A stretch of 48,774 nucleotides of DNA from assembly GCA_021791845.1 (NCBI GenBank), contig JAJYVT010000016.1, positions 1 through 48,774 of the forward strand, in the 5' to 3' direction. The notes beneath the pieces are model-generated. The model was given only the letters and a program-made list of their open reading frames with translations. It made no database searches and was not told the origin of the DNA. Of the stretch, positions 8,725 to 19,542 are shown in pieces (position 1 is the first letter of the stretch; every line of letters starts with the position of its first letter). The translations under genes were made by a program, and so were the position numbers. Origin of the DNA: Actinomycetes bacterium (GTDB lineage: Bacteria > Actinomycetota > Acidimicrobiia > Acidimicrobiales > RAAP-2).

Positions 8725-9792
8725 TCAGGCGTCCTCGGGGTCGTCGGCCCAGGGCGTGGGGCGGCCGCCCTGCATCTGCCGGGCCACCTGGTCGGCGTAC
8801 CAGCGGCGGAAGCGCCGTTGCTGCGGCGACGACGCCAGGGTGAGCAGCGCCCCCTCCTGGCAGTACCGGTCGACCTCCTCGAGCTGCTGGGCCATCTCCA
8901 TCAGGGCCTGCCACCCCTCGGCCGGCACGTCCACGTCGAGGTCCACGCGCGCCCGGCCCATACGCAGGGCCTCGTCCACCTGGGCCCGGGTGCTGGTGGT
9001 GGCGGCGGTGAAGAGGGCCCGGAGGGCGGCGGCGAGCTCGAGCAGTCGGGGAGGCACCTGCGGGCCACGGCGCGGCGACCGCTCGATCAGGTCCAGCTCG
9101 CGGAGGACGGCGTCGTTGTGCTGCTCCGCTTCCAGGTAGATGTCGAGCGGGAGCCCCAGGATCCGGACCCGGACCATCATCGGCGTGCCGCCCGCCTCGG
9201 CGTCCGGGGGAAGCGCGGGCTCGCCGAGGGTGGCGGCGAGCAGCTCCAGGTCGACCGCCCCCAATGGATCGGACCCCAACGGACCCAACGGATCGGACCC
9301 CGCCCCCGGACCGCCGCCGCCTGCTGCGACCGGCGCGGGCACGTCCCGGGCCACGGCGAACCAGACGACCTTGCTCGAGGGGGTGCGCTCCACCCCCCAT
9401 GCCTCGGCCAGGGTGGCGACGAGCCGCATCCCCCGCCCGGTGGGCGAGTCCGCCACGTAGCGCTTGGGCGTCGGGCCGCCCCGCTGGCGGTCCCCGACCT
9501 CGAAGCGGGCGCTCGCCTCCTCGAGACGGCACCCGAGGCTGATCTCGGTCCGGGCATGGAGGACGGCGTTGGTCACGAGCTCGGACACGAGCAGGCGGGC
9601 GCGGTCGACGGCGCCTTCCGGCCAGTCGGCCAGCACCTCGGCAACCCAGGCGCGCGCCGCACGGGCCGCCGACGGGTCGGGTGCCAGGGTCAGCTCGGCC
9701 CCGGGCTCGCCCTCTTCCTCCCCATCAGCCTCGGCGGCCCTGACGGTGGCGGCATCGCCGGCCCCGTTCCCCGGGCCGCCGGAGATGTTCAT
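8725..9792 (-). CDS. HATPase (anti-sigma type) protein with extra C-terminal domain
   Basis: The protein has 355 residues. Residues ~35-155 form a GHKL ATPase module of the RsbW type: SELVTNAVLHA near 70, FEVGDRQRG near 96 and SPTGRGMRLVATLAEAWG near 115. A Gly/Pro linker with the duplicated unit GSDPLGPLGSDPLG follows at about 165-180. The C-terminal ~170 residues are helical and contain RVRILGLPLDIYLEAEQHNDAVLREL. I do not recognise this region as a characterised domain, but related ATPase-plus-helical proteins are common in actinobacteria. A signalling role through a sigma-factor partner is inferred. It converges on the UbiA-like gene with an 8-bp gap. Confidence 0.8.
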   Translation of the reverse strand: MNISGGPGNGAGDAATVRAAEADGEEEGEPGAELTLAPDPSAARAARAWVAEVLADWPEGAVDRARLLVSELVTNAVLHARTEISLGCRLEEASARFEVGDRQRGGPTPKRYVADSPTGRGMRLVATLAEAWGVERTPSSKVVWFAVARDVPAPVAAGGGGPGAGSDPLGPLGSDPLGAVDLELLAATLGEPALPPDAEAGGTPMMVRVRILGLPLDIYLEAEQHNDAVLRELDLIERSPRRGPQVPPRLLELAAALRALFTAATTSTRAQVDEALRMGRARVDLDVDVPAEGWQALMEMAQQLEEVDRYCQEGALLTLASSPQQRRFRRWYADQVARQMQGGRPTPWADDPEDA

Positions 9793-9934
9793 GTTCCAAT
9801 CGTCGCACAGGGCGACCGGTCGAGGTAAATCACCGTTCAGACCTCATCGCGGAGTCGCTTCCTCCCCGCCGGCGACGGACGTTACTGCCGGACGCTGCTC
9901 GAACCGCGGATCGCGCCGGCGCGATGCTGGCGGG

Positions 9935-10987
9935 ATGGCGCAGCCCGCGACCAGCGCGTCCCCCCCGGGCGGTGACCGCCGCCGGTTGGCGGATGCCCCC
10001 TCGGACGACGGCGCCGCTCCCCGAGCCGCCCCCCCGGAGGACGCGCCAGCCGGGGACGCGCCCTCCTGGGACGTGCTGGCAGGGGCAGCGCTGCGCCAGC
10101 TGGGGGGTCTGGCGACGGCCCCGCTCCGGGTTCCCCTGGTGGCCGGTCAGCGCCTGGCCGGCCCGTGGCGCGCCGACCTGCGGCGCAGCGTCCGCCGGTC
10201 GCTCGGCGTCCCCGGCGAGCCGCCGCCGCGCCCCGCCCGCCCGGGCACGGCCTTCCTCCCGCCCGGCGGCGTGGCACGGCGCGTCCACGGCGACCTGCCG
10301 TCGATGGTGGTCGGCGGGCTGGCCGCGCTCCTGCTCCAGACCCTGCACCCATTGGCGATGGCCGGCGTGGCCGACCACTCGACCTACCGGGAGGACGCCA
10401 TCGGCCGCCTGCGCCGGACGGCCTCTTTCGTGGGGGCCACCACGTTCGGCACGGTCGACGAGGCGGAGGAGGCGATCGAGCGGGTGCGCGAGGTGCACCG
10501 CCGGATCCACGGTCGCGCCCCCGACGGCCGGCGCTACTCCGCCAACGACCCCGAGCTGCTGACGTGGGTGCACGTGGCCGAGGTGCACAGCTTCCTCGCC
10601 GCCGCCCGCCGGTACGGCCCGGCGCACCTCGACGCCGCCGACTGCGACCGCTACTTCGCCGAGACGGCCGTGGTGGCCCGGTCCCTGGGGGCGCGCTGGG
10701 TGCCCGAGTCGGCGGACGAGGTGGACGCCTACTTCCACCGGGTGCGCCCCGAGCTCTATGCCGGGCACCAGGCGATGGAGGCCCGGGACTTCCTCCTGCG
10801 CGGGGTGGCCAGGCGCCCCAACGACCGGGCCGTCTATGCCTGCATCCTCGCGGCGGCGCTCGCCGTCCTGCCCCGCTGGGCCCGGGCCGAGCTGCGCATC
10901 CCCGCGCCCCCACTGGTGGACGAGGTGCTGGTCACCCCCGTGGCCCGCACGGTGCTCGGGGCGCTCCGCTGGACGATCAAGCCGTAG
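9935..10987 (+). CDS. Oxygenase MpaB family (DUF2236) protein
   Basis: The protein has 350 residues from the ATG at 9935. After a Pro/Ala-rich N-terminus comes the family core: VHGDLPSMVVGGLAALLLQTLHPLAMAGV, DHSTYREDAIGRLRRTASF, TWVHVAEVHSFLAAARRYG and YAGHQAMEARDFLL. The conserved His residues suit the heme-binding helical fold shared with latex-clearing protein and MpaB. The substrate is unknown. It stands alone, with a divergent HATPase gene to its left. Confidence 0.82.
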   Translation: MAQPATSASPPGGDRRRLADAPSDDGAAPRAAPPEDAPAGDAPSWDVLAGAALRQLGGLATAPLRVPLVAGQRLAGPWRADLRRSVRRSLGVPGEPPPRPARPGTAFLPPGGVARRVHGDLPSMVVGGLAALLLQTLHPLAMAGVADHSTYREDAIGRLRRTASFVGATTFGTVDEAEEAIERVREVHRRIHGRAPDGRRYSANDPELLTWVHVAEVHSFLAAARRYGPAHLDAADCDRYFAETAVVARSLGARWVPESADEVDAYFHRVRPELYAGHQAMEARDFLLRGVARRPNDRAVYACILAAALAVLPRWARAELRIPAPPLVDEVLVTPVARTVLGALRWTIKP

Positions 10988-11058
10988 GCCGGGTTGCCGG
11001 TTGCCGGTTGCCGACTGCACTGCCGGCGGCGATCGGCGCCTGCGCCCGGTCCCGGTGC

Positions 11059-11994
11059 TCAGTAGGGCCGGATGCCCCAGCTCGCCTCCCAGGAGACCCC
11101 GGGCTCCAGCACGACGAGGTCGCGACCCGAGCGGAAGGCGTCCGGCGGGCAGGTCATGGGCTCGATCGCCACCGCCGTCCGGCGAAGCTCCTCCTCGGGC
11201 ACGGTGTCGCCGGTGAAGCACATGAGGTAGCGGAAGCGGTCGTCCATCCAGACCTCGACCCCCCGTCCGGTGGCCGGGTCCTCGAGGTGGGCATGCGCCA
11301 CCCCGTCGCCGTCTCGCTCGAGGTCGGTGAACGCCGTGTCCATCCGGGCGGGGCCGATCGGCCGGGGGCGGGTGAAGTCCAGCTCGGTGCCCCCCACCGG
11401 CTGCGCCTCCCCCGTCGGCAGGGAGCGGGCGTCGAGCACCAGCCGCTGCGACGCCGGGAGGAGGAGGTGCGCGGTGTCCACCCGTGGGCTCCCCGCGGTG
11501 ACGTAGGGATGGAAGCCGAGGCCGAAGGGGGCGGCCGCCTCCCCGGCGCCGGTCGCCGTCGCCGTCACGACCAGGCCGTCGCGGCGCAGCCGGTACTCCA
11601 CCTGCAGCTCCAGGCTGAAGGGGTAGCCGGGGGTCGGGCGGAGCGGGCAACGCAGGCTGACGACGTTCTGGGCGTGCGCCTCGAGCCGCCAGGGCAACCA
11701 CCGGACCAGTCCGTGGATGGCGTTCCCCAGCTGCGGCTCGTCGAGGGCCGCCTGGGCCTGCACGTCGCGCCAGCGGTAGGCCCCGTCGCCCAGCCGGTTG
11801 GGCCACGGGGCGAGCACCTGCCCCCGCCCGGCATGGCTCCACTCCGACGCCCCGAAGCCCTGCACCACGTCGTTGCCGCTCACCGTGTACCGACGGAGGG
11901 TGGCCCCCACCTCGGTGACGACCGCCTCCTGGTGCCCGTGCCCGATGACCCACTGCTCACCCGTGGGCGACGTGGCAAGGGCGCGCTGTGGCAT
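11059..11994 (-). CDS. Aldose 1-epimerase family protein
   Basis: The protein has 311 residues of the GalM-like beta-sandwich family, which interconverts sugar anomers. Diagnostic stretches are VLAPWPNRLGDGAYRW near 60, AIHGLVRWLPW near 90, GFHPYV near 160 (the family's catalytic-site His) and a C-terminal EPMTCPPDAFRSG. The length is normal. The space between its stop and the upstream oxygenase gene contains three tandem GGTTGCC units at about 10991-11011. The exact sugar is unknown. Confidence 0.88.
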   Translation of the reverse strand: MPQRALATSPTGEQWVIGHGHQEAVVTEVGATLRRYTVSGNDVVQGFGASEWSHAGRGQVLAPWPNRLGDGAYRWRDVQAQAALDEPQLGNAIHGLVRWLPWRLEAHAQNVVSLRCPLRPTPGYPFSLELQVEYRLRRDGLVVTATATGAGEAAAPFGLGFHPYVTAGSPRVDTAHLLLPASQRLVLDARSLPTGEAQPVGGTELDFTRPRPIGPARMDTAFTDLERDGDGVAHAHLEDPATGRGVEVWMDDRFRYLMCFTGDTVPEEELRRTAVAIEPMTCPPDAFRSGRDLVVLEPGVSWEASWGIRPY

Positions 11995-12050
11995 GCAAGG
12001 GGTCCTCTCGGCAGGCGGCAGGTCGCAGGTCGCCGGTATCGTACTGGCGC

Positions 12051-12917
12051 GTGCGACTGCTGGTCACCAACGACGACGGCGTGCACGCCCCCGGGCTGGC
12101 CGCCATCACCCGGGCGCTCGCCGGCTGGGCGGCCGGCGCACAGGAGCCCCACGAGGTCGTCGTGGTCGCGCCCCTGGCCAACCACAGCGGCGCCTCCGCC
12201 GCCGTGGGCACCGTCTACGAGCGCGAGTCGATCTCCTACCGGCGCGTGCGGGTCCCCGGCGCCGAGGGCGTCCCCACGTACGGCGTCGACGCCCCACCTG
12301 CGCTGGCGGTGCTCGTGGGGGTGCTGGGTGGGTTCGGACCGCGGCCGGACATCGTGGTGTCGGGGATCAACCTGGGCGTGAACGTGGGCCGCTCGGTGCT
12401 GCACTCGGGCACCGTGGGGGCCACCCTCGCCGGGGCACAGCTCGGCCTGCGGGGGCTGGCCGTGTCGCTGCGCGCCGGCTTCCCCCCCGAGCAGTGGGAG
12501 ACGGCCAGCGCCGTCGCCGTCTCCCTCCTGCCGGCGCTGTGCGCCGCCCCGCCGAGGACCGTCCTCAACCTCAACGTCCCCTCGGTCCCGCTGGAGGAGC
12601 TCCGCGGGGTCCGGCGGGCGCGCATCAGCACGTCGGGGATCGTCCGGTCGGCGTCGGAGGACCCGGCGCACCGCCCGGGCGGCCCCGCAGCCGGGGGCGA
12701 CGCCGACGAGGGCGAGGTCCGCCTCACGCTCGGGGCCGCGGTCCCGACGCTCGGCACCGTCGACGCCGACGAGGACCCGGAGGACGACGCGGTCCTGGTG
12801 GCAGCCGGCTACGCCTCGCTCACCCCGATCGTCGGGGTCCGCGAGGACAGCGGGCAGGACGCCGACGAGGTCGTCCGCGCCGCGCTCACCCAGGCTCAGC
12901 GGGCCCTCGCTCGCTGA
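12051..12917 (+). CDS. surE: 5'/3'-nucleotidase SurE
   Basis: SurE is a metal-dependent nucleoside monophosphate phosphatase. The GTG at 12051 puts the hallmark VTNDDG at residues 5-10. The motifs VVAPLANHSGAS, VSGINLGVNVGRSVLHSGTVGAT and LNLNVP follow as in the family. At 288 residues the length is normal, with a slightly long acidic insert near 200-215. A start at 11988 would add residues not seen in SurE. It is divergent from the epimerase gene. Confidence 0.95.
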   Translation: MRLLVTNDDGVHAPGLAAITRALAGWAAGAQEPHEVVVVAPLANHSGASAAVGTVYERESISYRRVRVPGAEGVPTYGVDAPPALAVLVGVLGGFGPRPDIVVSGINLGVNVGRSVLHSGTVGATLAGAQLGLRGLAVSLRAGFPPEQWETASAVAVSLLPALCAAPPRTVLNLNVPSVPLEELRGVRRARISTSGIVRSASEDPAHRPGGPAAGGDADEGEVRLTLGAAVPTLGTVDADEDPEDDAVLVAAGYASLTPIVGVREDSGQDADEVVRAALTQAQRALAR

Positions 12918-12939
12918 CCCCCCGACCCGGGTCGCTCCG

Positions 12940-13389
12940 TCACTCCTCGGCGCCAGGGGGCCGCCGCTCGCGCTTCACCGCGCCGCGGCGCCGCTTCTCC
13001 TCGACGCGGCGGGCCCTGGCGGCGGCGCTCGGGGCCGTGGGCCGGCGGGGACGCTGCACTCGCAGTGCAGACGACAGGCGCTCGGCCAGGCGTTCGAGGG
13101 CCAGCTCCCGGTTGCGCGCCTGGGAGCGCTCGTCGGAGGCGGTCGCCGTCACGACCGACCCGAGCCGCTCGAGCAGGGCCGCACGCTGGCGGGGGCCGAG
13201 CACCCGCGAGGACTCGACGTCGAAGCGCACTTCGACCCGGCTCTGCGTGCGGTTGGCGTGCTGGCCCCCCGGGCCCCCGGGCGTCGTCGTCCGCCACTGC
13301 AGCTCGGCCAGCGGCACCGACAACGAGCGGGACACCCGGAGCACGGCGCCCGCCGTGCCCCGGTCCTCCCCCGCCTCCGGCCCGGCCAT
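12940..13389 (-). CDS. arfB: Peptidyl-tRNA hydrolase ArfB-type ribosome rescue factor
   Basis: The protein has 149 residues. The release-factor-like GGQ catalytic loop reads TTTPGGPGGQHANRTQSRVEV (split at the GGQ, residues 41-43). The C-terminus is a basic Arg/Lys-rich tail (RRVEEKRRRGAVKRERR), as required for insertion into the mRNA channel of stalled ribosomes. The ATG at 13389 is preferred over upstream frames because it gives the usual ~140-residue length. It is divergent from the aldo/keto reductase gene. Confidence 0.92.
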   Translation of the reverse strand: MAGPEAGEDRGTAGAVLRVSRSLSVPLAELQWRTTTPGGPGGQHANRTQSRVEVRFDVESSRVLGPRQRAALLERLGSVVTATASDERSQARNRELALERLAERLSSALRVQRPRRPTAPSAAARARRVEEKRRRGAVKRERRPPGAEE

Positions 13390-13510
13390 GATCGGGAGCC
13401 TACCGAGCGTGCCGTCGGTGATCCCGGGGGTGCGAGGCAGGGGCGGGGGCGAGCGCGCGACCGGGGCGGCGCGGGCCGGCACCGGTCCGGGGCCCCGTTA
13501 CGCTCGTCGC

Positions 13511-14509
13511 ATGGAATATCGCCACCTCGGGAAGAGCGGACTGGTCGTCTCGGCACTCGCCTACGGGAACTGGATCACCCACGGCGACCAGGTGGAGGAG
13601 GACGCCGCCGTCGCCTGCGTCCGCGCCGCCTTGGACGAGGGCATCACCACCTTCGACACGGCCGACGTCTACGCCGGCGGGCGGGCCGAGGAGGTGCTCG
13701 GCCGGGCCCTCGAGGGCGTGCGGCGCGAGTCGCTCCAGATCGCCACCAAGGTCTACTGGCCAACCGGGCCCGGCCCCAACGACCGCGGCCTCTCTCGCAA
13801 GCACATCGTGGAATCGCTCCACAACTCGCTGCGGCGCCTCCGGACCGACTACGTCGACCTCTACCAGGCGCACCGCTACGACTTCGAGACCCCGCTCGAG
13901 GAGACGCTGCGGGCCTTCGACGACCTGGTGCGCCAGGGCAAGGTCCACTACGTCGGCGTGTCCGAGTGGACGGCGGACCAGATCAAGGCCGCCCTCGAGA
14001 TCGCCGGCGAGATGGGCTTCGACCGCATCGTCTCGAACCAGCCCCAGTACTCGCTGCTCTGGCGGGTGATCGAGGGCGAGGTGGTCCCTTTGTCCGAGCG
14101 CGAGGGCATCGGGCAGATCGTCTTCTCCCCGCTCGCCCAGGGAATCCTCACGGGCAAGTACCGGCCCGGCGAGCCGCCCCCGGCCGCCTCCCGCGCCACG
14201 TCGCAGAACGGCGGCGGGTTCATCAGCCGGTGGCTGCGCGACGACGTCCTCGGGGCGGTGGCGTCCTACGCCTCGGTGTGCCGGGAGGCCGGGGCCACGC
14301 CGGCGGCGGTCGCCCTCGCCTGGGTGTTGACCAACACCAACGTGTCGGCCGCCATCGTGGGTGCGACGCGCCCCGAGCAGCTGGTCGAGAACGTGAAGGC
14401 GCTCGACCTCGAGCTCGACGGCGAGCTCCTCCAGAAGGTCGACGAGGCGCTGGCCCCCGTCGTCCAGCGCGACCCGAGCCTGACCCAGAGCCCCCCCTCG
14501 CGGCCGTGA
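13511..14509 (+). CDS. Aldo/keto reductase
   Basis: The protein has 332 residues of the AKR superfamily, close in layout to the potassium-channel-beta/YghZ-like members. The catalytic tetrad is visible: D49 and Y54 in TFDTADVYAGG, K80 in ATKVYW and H121 in YQAHRYD. The NADPH-binding region AAIVGATRPEQLVENV sits near the C-terminus. The substrate is unknown. Confidence 0.93.
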   Translation: MEYRHLGKSGLVVSALAYGNWITHGDQVEEDAAVACVRAALDEGITTFDTADVYAGGRAEEVLGRALEGVRRESLQIATKVYWPTGPGPNDRGLSRKHIVESLHNSLRRLRTDYVDLYQAHRYDFETPLEETLRAFDDLVRQGKVHYVGVSEWTADQIKAALEIAGEMGFDRIVSNQPQYSLLWRVIEGEVVPLSEREGIGQIVFSPLAQGILTGKYRPGEPPPAASRATSQNGGGFISRWLRDDVLGAVASYASVCREAGATPAAVALAWVLTNTNVSAAIVGATRPEQLVENVKALDLELDGELLQKVDEALAPVVQRDPSLTQSPPSRP

Positions 14510-14537
14510 CGGCGTCCGCGGCGACCACGACGAGGTC

Positions 14538-15002
14538 GTGACGACGGCCGGGACCACCCCCGGCGGGCACGGCCCCCCGGAGGCGTCCGCCCGGCGACAG
14601 CGCGTGGCGGCGTACGCCATCGTGCGTGACGGTGCGCGGCGCGTCCTGCTGGTGCGGGCTGCGTCGTACCTCACGGTTGCCGGCCGGTGGTTCCTGCCCG
14701 GCGGCGGCGTCGAGCACGGCGAGGCACCCCTCGACGCGCTACGGCGCGAGGTGGCCGAGGAGGCAGGGTTGGCGGTGGGCGACGCCACCCTGGCCGGCGT
14801 GCTCTCCGACACCTGGCCCATCCCCGACGGGACCCTGCTGCACACGGTGCGCCTGATCTACCGGGTCCAGGGCTGGGAGGGCACGCTCCGGTCCGAGGCC
14901 GACGGGTCGAGCGACCTGGCGCAGTGGTTCGCCCCCGAGGAGCTGCGGGGAGCGCCGCTGGCCCGCTACGCCCGCGAGGCGCTCGCCACCTACGGCGCCT
15001 GA
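14538..15002 (+). CDS. NUDIX hydrolase
   Basis: The protein has 154 residues with a GTG start. A complete Nudix box spans residues 56-78: G56, E62, R70-E71, E74-E75 and G77 match GX5EX7REUXEEXGU. Members hydrolyse nucleoside diphosphate derivatives; the substrate cannot be assigned. It begins 29 bp after the aldo/keto reductase stop and may be co-transcribed with it. Confidence 0.92.
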   Translation: MTTAGTTPGGHGPPEASARRQRVAAYAIVRDGARRVLLVRAASYLTVAGRWFLPGGGVEHGEAPLDALRREVAEEAGLAVGDATLAGVLSDTWPIPDGTLLHTVRLIYRVQGWEGTLRSEADGSSDLAQWFAPEELRGAPLARYAREALATYGA

Positions 15003-15138
15003 GCCCGGCGCCCGGGTGGCGGCCGTAGCCCCCCGACGGAAACGGGCGTGGGGGGCGGGGTAAGCTTTTGCACGCTCGCGACATCTGCACCGCGGCGACG
15101 CCATCCGGGCTGACCAGGCACCCCAGGAGGACGGGGCA

Positions 15139-15690
15139 TTGACATCGGCGATCTCGAAGCTGCGTGCACTCCTCCCGTCGTGGTCCGAGCCGGTGCTCGA
15201 CCGGCTCCACGTGGACTTCGACCCGCCCCGGCGGCAGCCGTCGGCCGGCCAGGTGGCCGCCGCCACCCTCCTGGCCGTGCTCGGGTCGCTGCTGGCCGAC
15301 GCCCTCTTGGTGAAGGTCGGGACGAGGGTCTTCCCCTCCACCCAGGGGTACGTCCACTTCCAGTTCTCGGACTACGCCAAGCTGACGGTGATCGGCGTGC
15401 TCATCGCCTGCGCCGCCTGGCCCGTGGTCACCCGGGTCACGTCGAGGCCGCGCTGGCTGTTCTTCCGCATGGCCATCGGCGTGACCCTCGTGCTCTGGGC
15501 TCCCGACGCCTGGCTCCTGCTCGTGCACAACTCGCTCGACGAGGTCGGCGTCCTCATGACGATGCACCTCGCCATCGCCGTGGTCACCTACAACCTGCTG
15601 GTCCGCCTCGCCCCCACCGGCCGCCGGCGGCCGGCCGTCGCCCGCCGCGCCCGGGACCCGCTCAGCGGGCAGGCGGTCCGCGTCCGTTAG
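15139..15690 (+). CDS. Four-helix membrane protein of unknown function
   Basis: The protein has 183 residues from a TTG start with AGGAGG eight bases upstream (15125-15130), a strong argument for that start. Four hydrophobic helices are seen at about 38-60, 82-100, 110-128 and 135-153, followed by a basic Arg-rich tail. The pattern resembles small DUF6069-like membrane proteins but I cannot assign it firmly. The next gene on the same strand is the NADH dehydrogenase remnant. Confidence 0.75.
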   Translation: MTSAISKLRALLPSWSEPVLDRLHVDFDPPRRQPSAGQVAAATLLAVLGSLLADALLVKVGTRVFPSTQGYVHFQFSDYAKLTVIGVLIACAAWPVVTRVTSRPRWLFFRMAIGVTLVLWAPDAWLLLVHNSLDEVGVLMTMHLAIAVVTYNLLVRLAPTGRRRPAVARRARDPLSGQAVRVR

Positions 15691-15778
15691 CGCAAGCCGG
15701 CCACGAGGGGTCGCCGTCGGGTCGCCGATGCGCACCGTCCCGGATAGTGGCCAGCCCGGCGGGGTACCGGGCCGGGAC

Positions 15779-17135
15779 ATGGCCGGTCGGCGCCACCAGG
15801 TGGTCATCGTCGGCTCCGGGTTCGGCGGGCTGTTCGCTGCCCGTGCCCTCCGGGGCGCACCGGTGGACGTCACGCTGATCGACCGCGTGAACCATCACCT
15901 CTTCCAGCCGCTCCTCTACCAGGTGGCGACGGGCATCCTCCCCGAGGGCGAGGTGGCCCCGGCCACGCGCGACGTGCTCCGACGCGCTCGCAACGTGCGC
16001 GTGCAGTTGGCCGAGGTCACCGAGGTGGACGTGGCCCGGCGGGTGGTGGTGGCCGAGCAGCCGGGGCGCACGGTCGAGACGCCCTACGACAGCCTCGTGG
16101 TGGCCACCGGGCTCGAGACCTCCTACTTCGGCCACGACGAGCTGAGCCGGTTCGCTCCCGGGTCTCGAGTCGATCGACGACGCGCTGGAGCTCCGCGGCC
16201 GGATCTTCGACGCCTTCGAGATGGCCGAGACCGAGCCGGACCCTGCCGCCCGGCCGGCCTGGCTGACGTTCGTGGTCGTGGGCGGGGGCCCGACCGGAGT
16301 GGAGATGGCGGGCCAGATCCTCGAGCTCTCCCGCCGGGCCTTGCGGGGCAACTTCCGGGTGATCGACCCGGCGACGGCACGGGTCCTCGTGGTCGAGGGG
16401 ACCGGGTCGCTGCTCCCGTCCTTCGGGGAGCGGGCGTCGCGCCTCGCCCGCCGGGACCTGGTCCGGGTCGGGGCCGAGATCCTGACCGACCACATGGTCG
16501 TGGACATGGACGACGCGAGCGTCACGGTGAAGGGCGGGGACGGCCGCACGCAGCGGATCGAGGCCCGCACCAAGGTCTGGGCGGCGGGGATGGCCGCCGC
16601 CCCCGTCGGCCGGGAGGTGGGGAGGGCCGCCGGCGCCGACGTGGACCGCCACGGCCGGGTCGACGTCCTCCCCGACTGCACCGTGCCCGGCCATCCCGAG
16701 ATCTTCGTGATCGGCGACGCCATGGCCCTCAACGGGCTCCCCGGGCTGGCGGAGGTCGCCATCCAGTCGGGCATCCACGCCGCCCTCACCATCCGACGGA
16801 GGGTGGCCGGCGACACGACGGCCCGGCCCCTTCGCTACCGGGACCTCGGGAGCATGGCCGTCGTGTCCCAGTACCGGGCGGTGGCCAGGTTCGGACCGGT
16901 GACCATCGGGGGGTTCGTCGGCTGGTGCCTCTGGCTGGTCGTGCACCTCGCCTTCCTCACCGGCTTCAAGAACCGCATGGCCGCCCTGGCCCAGTGGACG
17001 ATCGCATTCCTCGCCCGGGGGCGGGCGGAACGGGTCATCACGCGCCAGCAGATCCATGCCCGGCAGGCCATCGCCACGTTGCGGTCGGACCCTCGGACGG
17101 GCACCCGACCAGGTGGGAGCGCCGAGCACCCGTGA
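15779..17135 (+). pseudogene. Type II NADH dehydrogenase (FAD-dependent), broken by one extra base
   Basis: The first part reads MAGRRHQVVIVGSGFGGLFAARAL (FAD-binding GxGxxG) and LFQPLLYQVATGILPEGEVA, both typical of NDH-2 (the run is split at the glycines). After GHDELSRFAPG the frame is lost, and the matching continuation LESIDDALELRGRIFDAFEMAE appears one base later. Removing a single T near 16163 restores one ~450-residue protein. The second part has NADH-binding VVVGGGPTGVEMAG, IGDAMALNG, and C-terminal hydrophobic segments. NDH-2 passes electrons from NADH to quinone. Either the gene is recently inactivated or the base is a sequencing error. An in-frame start at 15728 is also possible. 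Confidence 0.88.
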
Positions 17136-17168
17136 CCGGGGTCTCGGGCCGGGCTCTACCCTTGTGCC

Positions 17169-18005
17169 GTGACGATCGAGACGAACCCTGCACGCTGGGT
17201 CGACGTACTGGCCGGCTCCCACGACCGGATCTGCGACCTCGTGAGCGAGCTGGACGCCGACGCGCTGGCGCGCCCGTCCCGTTGCTCCGACTGGACCATC
17301 GCCCAGGTGCTCTCCCACCTGGGGAGCGGGGCCGAGCTGTTCAAGGCCATGCTCGACGCCGTGGTCGCCGGGGAGCCGGCGCCCGGGCGGGACTTCATGC
17401 CTCCCGTCTGGGAGCGGTGGAACGCCCTCGGGCCCGAGGAGCAGGCCGAGGCCTTCCTTTCGACCGACGGCCAGCTCGTCGAAGCCCTCGAGGACCTCGG
17501 TGACCGGCTCGACGAGCTGACGTTCACATTCTTTGGCGTCATGCAGCTCGACGCCGTGGGCTTTGTCGCCATGCGGCTCAGCGAGCACGCCCTCCACACC
17601 TGGGACGTGGCGGCGGCACTGGACCCGGCAGCCACCGTGGACCCCGACGCCGTCGTCCTGCTGGTGGACCGGCTCCCCCAGATGGCGCAGCGGGCAGGCT
17701 CCGCCGAGCGCGCCCCCGGCGGCCTGGCGGTGCGGGTCGTCACCTCGGCGCCCGAGCGCCGGTTCGTGCTCACGGTGGACGGCGGCGTGCACCTCGCGCC
17801 GGAGGCGCCCGAGACGCCCGAGACGCCCGAGACGCCGGAGGCGCCGGAGGCGCCGGAGGCGCCCGAGGTGCCGGTGCTGCGGCTCCCGGCCGAGGCGTTC
17901 CTGCGGCTCGTGGCCGGCCGGCTCGACCCGGCCCGCACCCCCTCGCTCGACCCCGCGACGGAGCGGCTCGTCGACACCCTCCGGGCCGTCTTCCCGGGCT
18001 TCTGA
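17169..18005 (+). CDS. Maleylpyruvate isomerase family mycothiol-dependent enzyme (DinB-like)
   Basis: The protein has 278 residues and a GTG start. The N-terminal DinB-like helical bundle shows CSDWTIAQVLSHLGSG near 43 and MRLSEHALHTWDV near 137, with the metal-ligand His residues. The C-terminal half is the MDMPI-C-like domain ending in LRLVAGRLDPARTP. Such proteins use mycothiol, the actinobacterial thiol. A Pro-Glu linker of PET and PEA triplets (residues ~216-235) lies inside the C-terminal domain and is encoded by 9-bp tandem repeats. Confidence 0.85.
   Translation: MTIETNPARWVDVLAGSHDRICDLVSELDADALARPSRCSDWTIAQVLSHLGSGAELFKAMLDAVVAGEPAPGRDFMPPVWERWNALGPEEQAEAFLSTDGQLVEALEDLGDRLDELTFTFFGVMQLDAVGFVAMRLSEHALHTWDVAAALDPAATVDPDAVVLLVDRLPQMAQRAGSAERAPGGLAVRVVTSAPERRFVLTVDGGVHLAPEAPETPETPETPEAPEAPEAPEVPVLRLPAEAFLRLVAGRLDPARTPSLDPATERLVDTLRAVFPGF
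17801..17872 (+). repeat. 9-bp coding tandem repeat (PET/PEA units)
   Basis: About seven copies of a 9-bp unit (GCGCCCGAGACG-type, then GCGCCGGAG-type) encode consecutive Pro-Glu-Thr and Pro-Glu-Ala triplets in the maleylpyruvate isomerase-type gene. The unit changes from ACGCCCGAG to GCGCCGGAG halfway, which suggests two rounds of slippage expansion. Confidence 0.8.
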
Positions 18006-18135
18006 CCTGCTGCCACCTCCGGCCGGCCGCGGAGGCCGCCCGCCCGGCCGCCCGCAACCTCCACTGCGGGCGGAGCCGTCCCTGCTCAGGCGGCCGGGCT
18101 GTTTGCGCGCGCTGCCGGCAGGGAAGGGCCCGCCC

Positions 18136-19542
<1,407 letters not shown>

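Noticed and set aside
16221..17135. Separate gene starting at MAETEPDPAARP
   Set aside because: The upstream residues LESIDDALELRGRIFDAFE in the same frame are conserved in NDH-2, so this is the second part of the frameshifted gene.
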